A stretch of 64,000 nucleotides of DNA, from contig CM060202.1 of assembly GCA_030562195.1 (NCBI GenBank), forward strand, positions 13,144,001 to 13,208,000, in the 5' to 3' direction. The notes beneath the pieces are model-generated. The model had not been told where the DNA came from. It made no database searches and saw only the letters and a program-made list of their open reading frames with translations. Positions 1-10,378 of the stretch are shown here, in pieces. Origin of the DNA: Nipponacmea schrenckii. Lineage: Eukaryota; Mollusca; Gastropoda; Lottiidae. The position numbers were made by a program, and so were the translations under genes. Position 1 is the stretch's first letter, and each line of letters begins with the position of its first letter.

Positions 1-739
1 TGGTTTCGTCTGGAGATCAGCTTGTGGCGGTGACATAGCAATGAGATAAGAAATTTTTTTTATATCGACAACCTCAACCCCAAGCACTGCCTTTTATACC
101 TTTTAAGAAGATGACACTTGATCCTACCGTTTTTGTACTTTTTGTCTCTCGTCAAGCACGAGTGCATTTTGCGGGAGCTAACATAATGTTATTTTTCGTG
201 TTTTTTGTGTTTTATACAATAAACTAAAGTAACTCACACCACCCTTCAACTAAGGTAATAAACTGCGCATCATTTCATAGTGGGAAGGTTTACGGAGACC
301 ATAACATAAGTCTTTTGTTACGAGATCCGGTAAAAGAATACTTTTACACAAATGGTGCAAGATATGAAGGAAATAATACATGTATGAACCACAGCGTCCT
401 TCAGATTTTATAAACATAATAATTGGAAATAAAACACGTCTAAGTTGACAAATGTGACGTTTATGGAACTTGAAGGGGGGTAACTTACATAAGGTTTGGG
501 ACTCAAAGTTTTGTAAAATTTCTTCTATAATCTAAGTATATTTCCGTTTTTATTTTTTCATCGTCATCAAAAATATCACTACACCATTCATTTTCATCAT
601 TATCAGTTATTATCTGCATAGCGATAGAAATATTTTGTGCTATAAATGTAATAATCATTTCGTATAATGTCTGATAGGAGCACTGAATTGAAAACCCCAA
701 AACCTTATGAAACCATCCATTTTTGTACGTTTCGAGAAT
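1..739. other. AT-rich DNA without recognised gene
   Basis: No open frame here shows a recognisable motif, and no repeat shared with the rest of the window was seen. The short open frames present are what AT-rich DNA gives by chance. Confidence 0.5.
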
Positions 740-1400
740 TGAAATATTTTCACAAGAAATCTGCTCTCTTCAGTCCTGTTAAGCCTACATAGATACCTTA
801 GACATTCCCCCTTTTTTTTTTGGTTTGATGTGCTTTTATTTACCCCAAGATAAAATTTAATAGCTTTATTTTGGACATTATTGATGCATATAAATATAAA
901 TATGTTTTGTGTCCCATATCCATGCACAGTAAAATAATAGAGGTTCTACTAATGATTTGTACATTTTAAGAAATACATTGTAATTAATTAGTCCAAATAG
1001 TCTAAACTTTGTGCAAACTGCTCCAAGTGCTCTGTGCGCTGCTTTGGCGAGTTCTAAAACAAAGTCCGCGGTATCTATATGAACTAGCATTACCAACGAA
1101 ACATATCACCTGACAATGGAATAGAGGTAGTTCTGAAATGGATCATTTTTGTTTTGCTGCCATTTAATTTATATCCATTCCCCATCTTGCGCACCAACTA
1201 CGTAAGACTGATAGTATTTCATCCATGTTTTTTCTCTATCTTTCCTAAAACCGTTTTGGAAATCCGATAAAACGTTATTTGTTTCCAGCCATTGAGTTAA
1301 CCAAGAATTAGAACCCACGTTCGACATTTTCAATCTATCCAAGCAATGATGTCATGAAGTAAAGAACCAGCTTTTTTTCAAATCAAAGAATTGTAAAAAT
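740..1400 (-). pseudogene. Degraded non-LTR retrotransposon (LINE) fragment
   Basis: Read on the minus strand, scattered pieces in different frames match the downstream half of a LINE reverse transcriptase. From 5' to 3' these are FQNGFRKDR (near 1,260), INLNGSKTKMIHFR (near 1,150), MYKSLVEPLLFYCA (near 950), INNVQNKAIKFYLGV (near 870) and ECLRYLCRL (near 800). The order is that of the thumb and connection region after the catalytic core. The YxDD core itself is missing between the first two pieces, so the copy is internally deleted as well as frameshifted. The clade is unclear; RTE- or Jockey-like is plausible. It cannot be functional. Confidence 0.65.
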
Positions 1401-1833
1401 GGAGCTAAATAAAAAGGGATAAAAATTATTGAACAAAATTTAACTAAAATTGTATTATATTTTGAAGGCCAGTGAATATCACATAATGTAAAACAGCAAT
1501 AAAATGAAATTGAAGTTATAAAATTGAAAAGTTAAAATGGGTAGAATTTAGATAAGAAATATCTTTAAAAAATGATCTCTACCTAATGAAAGCGAAAAAT
1601 AGTAGAGATCTTACAAGATATTTCATAAAACGAGTATAGTTGTGATCGAGAAGTGTGTATTGACCGTGAATTAGGTCAAAAACTAGACATCAATAAATAT
1701 AAAGGTTATAATCAGTGAAATAATTAAAATTTGGAAAATTATAATTAAAAAAAAAGAAAACATTATCATAGTGTAGCAGTTACTAAAATCAACTGGGTTA
1801 ATAAATTGAAATTAATTAAAGTAAAATCCATAT
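1401..1833. other. AT-rich DNA, nothing recognised
   Basis: Very AT-rich stretch with A- and T-runs and no sustained open frame. No repeat shared with other parts of the window was noticed. Confidence 0.5.
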
Positions 1834-2390
1834 TTATCTAATTGTATATTTATAAAACATGAAGGTGAAAATAAATTTATTATAAAACTGGACTTTAGTA
1901 AAATATTCTCTTAGATAAATAAGGGCATCGACTAAAATATTCTCACATAAATTCATAATATTTACATTCGTATTTGGGTTATCAATATGGATATTTCTGT
2001 TAATATATATAGTTTGTCTACAACAAGAAAGAAATACATTTAACCATGTTGTTTTCCAGTTAACATCCAAATTCTGCTCATTCCAGAATATATACTTATA
2101 CTTAGATTGAAGTAAAATTGCATAACAGAATTTAGATGATAACTGATCAGCAGCTACTAGTACTCTGTCATCACTAATTATGAAGTTATTTTGACCAAGA
2201 TGCACAGTAAATAGTTATTTATAATATTTAGCTATGGTTCTGGTACACTGCCATTTATATGATTAAAAGTTTTAATTATGTTATCAGGATTAAAATCATC
2301 AAATTGTTCTTCTATCATATCTAAAAGAGAATGTTCTTTTAAAAATCCTGGAATAACATAATACGGAAAGTCATAAAATGTTAAAATATG
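1834..2390 (-). pseudogene. Unrecognised broken coding region
   Basis: Two minus-strand pieces look like one protein split by a frameshift. The upstream piece (about 2,390 to 2,230) has an open frame of about 48 residues containing FYDFPYYVIPGF and ends in a stop. The downstream piece (2,205 to 1,834) is open for 123 residues and contains DDRVLVAADQLSSKF and WKTTWLNVFLSC. A 123-codon frame is longer than expected by chance at this base composition, and the residues look like a folded protein rather than low complexity. I do not recognise the family. No start, splice site or neighbour explains it. It is probably a relic of a transposon or host gene. Confidence 0.35.
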
Positions 2391-3008
2391 ACACTTTAAA
2401 ATAATTATGGTTCAAAATATTATTATGTTAAAAAAGAGGTTATTAAAATAGGCTGACAAAAAATTTGAGGGGTCGGGTTTTATAGGTTAAAACGGTTTTT
2501 GAAAAAAGAATGTAAAATATTTAATAATTTAGGGTTAAAATGAATGGTAAAAATATCTTTGTTCGTGGCCAATAGAGCCATAAAGAGATGACATGGTTGA
2601 CTTATTAGGATTTAAAGAATGTTTGAAACACTTAATGACTTTAATAATAAAGTTTGATGTCATCTAGCCCCATTCCACCACTTGAAGTTATTAGATATTA
2701 ATCGTTTTAACTCTACACGAATCTCGTCTGGAATAGGGATAATTACGGTGGTCCGTATACGACATCATTTATTTTTTGTAATTTTGAATTTAAAAAGTAG
2801 AATATAATGAAAAAACTGGAATATAATTTTAAAACTTGAATTCCCACCCGGGTGAAAATTAAAACGGACCACCGTAGATAATTGATATGATAGAATTTGG
2901 TCATAATAAGAGTATTTATAACCGTAACTTTGACTAAAACAACTGAGTGAAATGAAATAGAACATTCCTTTACATTATGTTTGAAGTAAACACCCAGAAC
3001 CAACATAA
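2391..3008. other. Non-coding DNA with a small inverted repeat
   Basis: No gene seen. A 12-bp perfect inverted repeat, ACGGTGGTCCGT near 2,745 and its complement near 2,864, encloses about 105 bp. It may be the remains of a small foldback element. Confidence 0.4.
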
Positions 3009-4101
3009 CGGCCTATGTGTGGATAGCAAAGGTCAAGAACATTCTACTTGTAAAAATTCAGGGTCATTGAAGGTCAAGGTCATTTGATATAATTGTTGTC
3101 GATCATAATAGGCATATGTGTGGATAGCTTAGGTCAAGAACATCCTACTTTAAAAATTCAGGGTCATTGAAGGTCAAGGTCATTGTATTTGGCCTTTTGA
3201 ATTTTCAAAAAAATTCAATCGGGCATTAAAAAAAATTTAAATTTGAAAATCAAAATTCTGTTCCCAACAAGTTTTAGATAAAGTAACAAGGTTTCGAAAA
3301 ACACCAAAATCGGACAAATCGGATAAAAATTAGTGGACTTATTAAAATTTTGCTGAATGTTACCGTTCTGTGATGACACATAAAGTATCACTTCCGGTTT
3401 GGATTTTTTATTCTAAAAGGGTTCTAATTATGCCTGATAGTATATATGTATAGCTTTTGTACTGATTTCTTACATACACCGGAAGCTGGGTGACCAAACG
3501 CGGTTCTAAAAAACCGGAAGTTCTCACGCAAGAACCGGAAGTGGTAAAAAAAATTTTATAATGCAGTTTTATTTCTATAGGCGACTTCTTTATATTCTGT
3601 AAGTTTCAAAGCGATCGGATAATTAGCAACAAAGTTATGCAATTATTCAATTATTATTATGCAATTACTAACTACTGATGCGTAAAAATTTTGGTTTTGT
3701 ATTTTCATTTTCTTTTCCAGTACGTATCTTATCGTATTTTTCAAACCAAATGTCTATACCATTTTCGAGTTGGGCTAGGGAGCTTCCCGAAAAAAAAAAG
3801 TCTAATGAAAACAAAGAGTGGCAAATTTCTAATTTGCCACTCAATGAAAATTTCACATTTTGCCTTTTTACTAAAAGCGGCTGAGAGAATACCGGGCAAA
3901 GTGCTTAAGTATTAAAGCTATAGGGCAGAATGTCATTTGTCAGTCAAAGTGCTGTAAGATATTGCTATTCGAGGATTTTTTAAAGAAATAAAGCGCAAAT
4001 GAAAAAAAAATTATAGCTGTTATTATTTGTCACGCTTTGTTTTCGTTCGGATTATTTTTGCGTGGCAAATGAAATTTGTCACGCTTTGTTTTCGTTCGGA
4101 T

Positions 4102-4141
<40 letters not shown>
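3009..4141 (+). repeat. Leader segment of array A (5'-truncated)
   Basis: This segment is nearly identical to 44,069-45,201, the leader of array B. It is cut at 3,009, so the terminal inverted repeat present at 43,829 is missing here. It starts with two tandem copies of a roughly 97-bp module (3,009 to about 3,187), each holding the nuclear-receptor half site TCAAGGTCA (3,074-3,082 and 3,174-3,182). A perfect hairpin, GAGTGGCAAATT-TCT-AATTTGCCACTC, sits near 3,818-3,844. An inverted copy of the unit start (GGGCTAGGGAGCTTCCCG) lies near 3,771. No coding potential is recognised. Confidence 0.75.
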
Positions 4142-4143
<2 letters not shown>

Positions 4144-5475
4144 GGAAGCTCGCTAGCCCAAACGGAAAAAGATAGACTATTTCTGTTTTCACCAATGGTT
4201 TTTATATGGGCTGGAATCAAAAATGAATATCTAACATGAAATTTTCGCTAACCCAAAAGTGGCTAATTGCATAATATGCAAATAAGATTTCAAGCTAGCT
4301 CGGGCCCTAATAGTCGCATCGGTCTGAAATTTACAGGATATAGATAGATAGGCAGCGCAATTAAAACTACATCATCAAAATTTTTTGATCACTTCTGGTT
4401 TGGGCGTGGGGACTTCCGGTTTTTTCGTCTCATGTCGGGCGACCCTGCTTCCCATGTAATTCAAGATTCTAAACAAAAACAGTATATTTTAGCTATACTT
4501 AATGATTTTAATCCCCTGAGATGAAGAAAAATTAAATTGAATGTTGCGCATGCGCAGTTTTCAAAAATGGTAAATTTTCTTAAAAATTTAATAAGTCCGC
4601 CAATTATTGACCGATTTTTATGATTTTGGTGTCTATCGAATCCTTGATACTTTATCTAAAAAATGTTGGGAACAGAATTTTGATTTTCGAATTTGAATTT
4701 TTTTTATGCCCGTTCGAATTTTTCAAAAATTTAAAACTCTATATCTCGTGACCTTGACCTTCAATGACCTTGACATTTGAGATGTAGAATGTCCTTGACC
4801 TCAGCTGTCTATAGATGTGCTGATATTGCATGACAAATATTAACTTCCGGTTTTATAGCCCACCGAAATCTGACTATTTTGCAATTTTGGACGGTTATAT
4901 TACACTTTCGGGCTCTAATGTTCGGATCGATCTGAAATTTACAGGATATAGATAAATACGCAACACAATTAAAAATATATCATCAAAATTTTTTGATCAC
5001 TTCCGGTTTGGGCGTGGGGACTTCCGGTTTTTTATCTCATTTCAGGCGACCCTACATCCCGTGTAATTCAAGAATGTAAGCAAAAACAGTATATATTAGC
5101 TATACAAAATAATTTGTATCCCCCGAGAAGAAAAAAATTCCAATTGCTAGTTGCGCATGCGCCATTTTTCTGAGAATGGCAAATTTTCTTTAAAATTTAA
5201 TTAGTCCGTCATTTATTATTTATGCCCGTTTGAATTTTTTAAAAATTTGAAATTCTAAATCTTGTGACCTTCACCTTCAATGACCTTGAAATTTTCCATA
5301 TAGAATGGCCTTGACATCAGCTGTCTATAGATCTAACAATATTGTTACGCTTGTTCCACAATTGGAGGCTGAAAAGTACCGGAATTGAAAGCTAGCAGGC
5401 TAGAAGTTTCAAAATGTTCGAAATCCATGGGATAACGCATAGTTGCCACGCTCGGAGCTGTTCACAGTTCTAGTT
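4142..5475 (+). mobile_element. Array A, unit 1
   Basis: A complete repeat unit starting after a long T-run with GGGAAGCTCGCTAGCCC and ending TTCACAGTTCTAG. It has two diverged halves of about 640 bp that share the block from TCTGAAATTTACAGGATATAG through GGGCGTGGGGACTTCCGG. Each half carries one NRF1-like palindrome (4,545-4,556 and 5,152-5,163). TGACCTTGA sites occur at 4,749-4,757 and 4,765-4,773. No protein is encoded, so the unit is non-autonomous. The CTAG end, the small hairpin CTGT-TC-ACAG just before it and the head-to-tail joints resemble Helitron-like elements, but no Rep/helicase gene is present to prove it. Confidence 0.7.
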
Positions 5476-6842
5476 TTTTTTTTTTTTTTTTTTTTCTTTT
5501 TTTTTTTTTTTTGGGAAGCTCGCTAGCCCAAACGGAAAAAGATAGACTATTTTTGTTTTCACCAATGGTTTTTATATGGGCTGGAATCAAAAATGAATAT
5601 CTAACATAATTTTTTCGCTAACCCGAAAGTGGCTAATTGCATAATATGCAAATAAGATTTCAAGCTAGCTCGGGCCCTAATAGTCGGATCGGTCTGAAAT
5701 TTACAGGATATAGATAGATAGGCAGCGCAATTAAAACTACATCATCAAAATGTTTTGATCACTTCCGGTTTGGGCGTGGGGACTTCCGTTTTTTTCGTCT
5801 CATGTCGGGCGACCAAGCTTCCCATGTAATTCAAGAATCTAAACAAAAACAGTATATTTATGCTATACTAAATGATTTTAATCCCCTGAGATGAAGAAAA
5901 ATTAAATTGAATGTTGCGCATGCGCAGTTTTCAAAAATGGCAAATTTTCTTAAAAATTTAATAAGTCCGCCAATTATTGACCGATTTTTATGATTTTGGT
6001 GTCTATCAAAACCTTGATACTTTATCTAAAAAATGTTGGGAACAGAATTTTGATTTTCGAATTTGAATTTTTTTTATGCCCGTTCGAATTTTTCAAAAAT
6101 TTAAAACTCTATATCTCGTGACCTTGACCTTCAATGACCTTGACATTTGAGATGTAGAATGTCCTTGACCTCAGCTGTCTATAGATGTGCTGATATTGCA
6201 TGACAAATATTAACTTCCGGTTTTATAGCCCACCGAAATCTGACTATTTTGCAATTTTGGACGGTTATATTACACTTTCGGGCTCTAATGTTCGGATCGC
6301 TCTGAAATTTACAGGATATAGATAAATACGCAACACAATTAAAAATATATCATCAAAATTTTTTGATCACTTCCGGTTTGGGCGTGGGGACTTCCGGTTT
6401 TTTATCTCATTTCAGGCGACCCTACATCCCGTGTAATTCAAGAATGTAAGCAAAAACAGTATATATATTAGCTATACAAAATAATTTGTATCCCCCGAGA
6501 AGAAAAAAATTCCAATTGCTAGTTGCGCATGCGCCATTTTTCCGAGAATGGCAAATTTTCTTTAAAATTTAATTAGTCCGTCATTTATTATTTATGCCCG
6601 TTTGAATTTTTTAAAAATTTGAAATTCTAAATCTTGTGACCTTCACCTTCAATGACCTTGAAATTTCCATATAGAATGGCCTTGACATCAGCTGTCTATA
6701 GATCTAACAATATTGTTACGCTTGTTCCACAATTGGAGGCTGAAAAGTACCGGAATTGAAAGCAAGCAGGTTAGAAGTTTCAAAATGTTCGAAATCCATG
6801 GGATAACGCATAGTTGCCACGCTCGGAGCTGTTCACAGTTCT

Positions 6843-6843
<1 letters not shown>
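5476..6843 (+). mobile_element. Array A, unit 2
   Basis: Second head-to-tail unit with the same start and end as unit 1 and only scattered substitutions. It joins unit 1 directly, with the preceding CTAG running into the T-run and then GGGAAGCTCG. NRF1-like palindromes lie at 5,915-5,926 and 6,524-6,535. Like unit 1 it lacks about 100 bp in its second half that array B unit 1 retains, so units 1 and 2 share a deleted ancestor. Confidence 0.75.
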
Positions 6844-6877
<34 letters not shown>

Positions 6878-9253
6878 GGAAGCTCGCTAGCCCAAACGGA
6901 AAAAGATATACTATTTCTGTTTTCACCAATGGTTTTTATATGGGCTGGAATCAAAAATGAATATCTAACATGAAATTTTCGCTAAACCGAAAGTGGCTAA
7001 TTGCATAATATGCAAATAAGATTTCAAGCTAGCTCGGGCCCTAATAGTCGCATCGGTCTGAAATTTACAGGATATAGATAGATAGGCAGCGCAATTAAAA
7101 CTACATCATCAAAATTTTTTGATCACTTCCGGTTTGGGCGTGGGGACTTCCGGTTTTTTCGTCTCATGTCGGGCGACCCTGCTTCCGATGTAATTCAAGA
7201 TTCTAAACAAAATCAGTATATTTTAGCTATACTAAATGATTTTAATCCCCTGAGATGAAGAAAAATTAAATTGAATGTTGCGCATGCGCAGTTTTCAAAA
7301 ATGGCAAATTTTCTTAAAAATTTAATAAGTCCGCCAATTATTAACCGATTTTTATGATTTTGGTGTTTATCGAAACCTTGATACTTTATCTAAAAAATGT
7401 TGGGAACAGAATTTTGATTTTCGAATTTGAATTTTTTTTATGCCCGCTCGAATTTTTCGAAAATTTAAAACTCTATATCTCGTGACCTTGACCTTAAATG
7501 ACCTTGACATTTGAGATGTAGAATTTCATTGACCTCAGCTGTCTATAGATGTGCTGATATTGCATGACAAATATTAACTTCCGGTTTTATAGCCCACCGA
7601 AATCTGACTATTTTGCAATTTTGGATGGTTATGTTACACTTTCGGGCTCTAATGTTCGGATCGATCTGAAATTTACAGGATATAGATAGATACGCAACAC
7701 AATTAAAAATATATCATCAAAATTTTTTGATCACTTCCGGTTTGGGCGTGGGGACTTCCGTTTTTTTTTTTATCTCATTTCAGGCGACCCTACATCCCGT
7801 GTAATTCAAGAATGTAAGCAAAAACAGTACATTTGCTATACAAAATAATTTGCATCCCTCGAGAAGAAAAAAATTCCAATTGCTAATAAAATTTATTTAT
7901 TTTTTTGTAAAATTTTTGCATACAAATTCAAAAAATATCTCTTTATAAAATAACGTTCGTCAAGCCACGAGTGAGCAATGAAAGTATACACAATGTGGTA
8001 CCAGCTCTGAGTAAAGAGAATGAAATAAATGAAAAATATTTGGTATACCTGTGCGATAAAAAGAAATATTGTGGTGGCTGGGGTGACAGGCAGAGAGGAA
8101 GAGTTTCTTTGTTTTTACTTTCTTTGGTGTGGAAACGGACATTTAAAATTGTGTTAACCACCCCATGTGATATTAGACCCTATTTTAAACCCACCAAAGA
8201 ATATAACTGGATATTCACCGAAGATGAATTGAAAGCTTTGAAAAGTAAAAGAACGGAAACATTGGATACTATGGGCGTTGATACACCACTGTTAAATATG
8301 AACATGAGCAGCTCAGAGATTGCGGATGTGTTGTACGTTAAAACAAATTGCTATAATTGTTTTTATGCCCGTTCGAATTTTTCAAAAATTTAAAACTCTA
8401 TATCTCGTGACCTTGACCTTAAATGACCTTGACATTTGAGATGTAGAATTTCATTGACCTCAGCTGTCTATAGATGTGCTGATATTGCATGACAAATATT
8501 AACTTCCGGTTTTATAGCCCACCGAAATCTGACTATTTTGCAATTTTGGATGGTTATGTTACACTTTCGGGCTCTAATGTTCGGATCGATCTGAAATTTA
8601 CAGGATATAGATAGATACGCAACACAATTAAAAATATATCATCAAAATTTTTTGATCACTTCCGGTTTGGGCGTGGGGACTTCCGTTTTTTTTTTATCTC
8701 ATTTCAGGCGACCCTACATCCCGTGTAATTCAAGAATGTAAGCAAAAACAGTACATTAGCTATACAAAATAATTTGCATCCCTCGAGAAGAAAAAAATTC
8801 CAAATGCTAATAAAATTTATTTATTTTTTTGTAAAATTTTTGCATACAAATTCAAAAAATATCTCTTTATAAAGCTGTGAATTAGCAAATTATCACATAG
8901 CTTGAATTTTCTCTCTATGTTAATTACAACCAAAGTTACAAAATAATGTTTAAATTTGAATATAGAGAGTTTAAATTTCATGACAAATTGACATCTTACT
9001 ACCTACTTAAATTTTAGTTTGGAATTTATGTAAATATCCTACCGAAATCTTAGACATGTACAAAAATCTAATAAGGAACTGATAGTAGAAACTTATAGTA
9101 GAAAAAATTGCCTATATAGCGGAAAGTTTACGCTTACAATTGTAGGCTGAAAAGTACCGGAATTGAAAGCTAGCAGGTTAGAAGTTTCAAAATGTTCGAA
9201 ATCCATGGGATAACGCACAGTTGCCACGCTCGGAGCTGTTCACAGTTCTAGTT
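6844..9253 (+). mobile_element. Array A, unit 3, chimeric with captured gene piece
   Basis: This unit starts like the others but shares diagnostic variants with array B unit 2, for example CTAAACCG and CTTCCGATG. At 7,949 it breaks into a 409-bp piece of the fucosyltransferase-like gene. At about 8,359 it returns to its own sequence, but at an earlier point, so 7,434-7,949 is repeated at about 8,361-8,873. It then runs to the usual terminus at 9,253. One NRF1-like palindrome lies at 7,279-7,290. Array B unit 2 has no such insertion, so the rearrangement happened in copy A after, or independently of, the duplication. Confidence 0.8.
7950..8358 (+). pseudogene. Captured fragment of fucosyltransferase-like gene
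   Basis: This stretch corresponds base for base to 10,469-10,877 of the intact gene and keeps its reading frame. It encodes roughly residues 31-166, including the CGGWGDRQRG motif. It lacks the start, membrane anchor and second half of the enzyme, so it cannot be functional. At the codon for residue 81 it has AGA (Arg; 8,100-8,102), whereas copies A and B have Ile and Asn. The junctions are abrupt with at most a few bases of shared sequence, and no intron, poly(A) or target-site duplication is seen. That argues against retroposition and for template switching or element-mediated capture. Confidence 0.85.
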
Positions 9254-10378
9254 AAGAATTGAATTAGTCCAAAACACTGGCATTTAATTTGGTTTAAAAA
9301 AATATAGGGAATTTTACTTTGACTCTCATCAGTCACTTATTATCCATAACGATTTTTTTAATATTCATATACTTAACAGTAAGAAGGCTGAGAATATAAC
9401 CCTAGACAAGTTTCCGCTTGAGAAATTATCTATAGGTAATTTTAGGAAATTTAATCGTTCAGGTTAAATAATTTTTAAAACGTATTATAACGCTCAGGTT
9501 CGGGTACCTTTTTTATTAGGTTAAAGCTTATTTTCAGAAAAGTTTAGGAGTTTCGACTGATTGTTTGATTGCAGAATTTGAAAAGAAACACATACAAAAA
9601 TAGGCATCTAAAAGGTAATTATTTCAGATTATTTAACTAGAATAACTAGGCTGTATACTAACGCGGAGATTGAGAGCTTGTATATATTTTACTGCTGTCT
9701 AAGATTTCGAGCTATATAGGTTTCTATGATTTGTGTGTTGAGTTGACTGATTGTAAGGTATCAGTGTTCTAGTGAGGGCTTCTGCAAATCAAATAAGAGT
9801 TCTGACACAGATCATTCTGTCTTCACTTAATGGTGTCAAATACAATCGTCCATTATCAGTCAAGCAATCTTTAATGTTACCCTGTTTGTGTAAGTCTCTA
9901 GATATTTTGAATATTATATCTCTAGATTAAGTAAGTGCCTCATTCACAAATATTCTTAGTGTTAGTTGCCGTCAAATTTATTTTGTTCCCATACACTTTT
10001 TGCGTTTGCTCTGTAGCTGTCAAATCATACAATAATGTCTGTCTAGTATTTTTTATACGCATGAAACATAAAATATGGTGGTATATGGTCGTCAACCATG
10101 TCCGACCGTACACAATTGCTCGTAAACACTCTACAAGGCACACGTCTTTACATATTTGGACGTAACATGCTGAAAATCACCCATTGATAAACCCTATTGT
10201 AAACACTCTACAGGGCACAGACAATAATTCTTAATACATATATTTATATTTTATATTGACTGTCATGTCAATAAATGTCTTTCTTTTACTTTAATTCATC
10301 CTTAAAAGGATACTGGTTTCTCGGTCGACTTTTTGTCAAACTATTATTTATAATTGTGACTTTTTGTGTTACTTTAGG
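9254..10378 (+). other. 5' region of fucosyltransferase-like gene, copy A
   Basis: Single-copy-looking DNA directly after the array terminus, matched almost exactly by 49,157-50,281. It ends in a pyrimidine-rich stretch and AG at 10,376-10,377, two bases before the chosen ATG, which fits a 3' splice site after a non-coding first exon. Near 10,113-10,141 and 10,199-10,217 two related motifs containing GTAAACACTCTACA occur. They match, inverted, a dispersed repeat at about 36,222-36,255. No convincing TATA box or first exon could be fixed by eye. Confidence 0.5.

Noticed and set aside
8361..8873. Assembly error as the cause of the repeated segment in array A unit 3
   Set aside because: Not excluded, but the two repeats differ at several bases (for example CCGCTCG against CCGTTCG), which argues for a real duplication.
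3009..9253. CRISPR-like or centromeric satellite array
   Set aside because: Units are 1.4 kb with internal halves, gene capture and a solo copy elsewhere, which fits a mobile repeat and not a CRISPR array or simple satellite. The genome is also clearly eukaryotic.
9935..10165. Open frames upstream of fucosyltransferase copy A, repeated at 49,838-50,068
   Set aside because: Conserved only because the whole region is duplicated. The frames have no motif and lie in the presumed 5' untranslated or intron region.
10364..10378. Upstream extension of the fucosyltransferase frame
   Set aside because: It has no ATG, only a TTG, and spans a splice-acceptor-like AG. The ATG at 10,379 is a better start.
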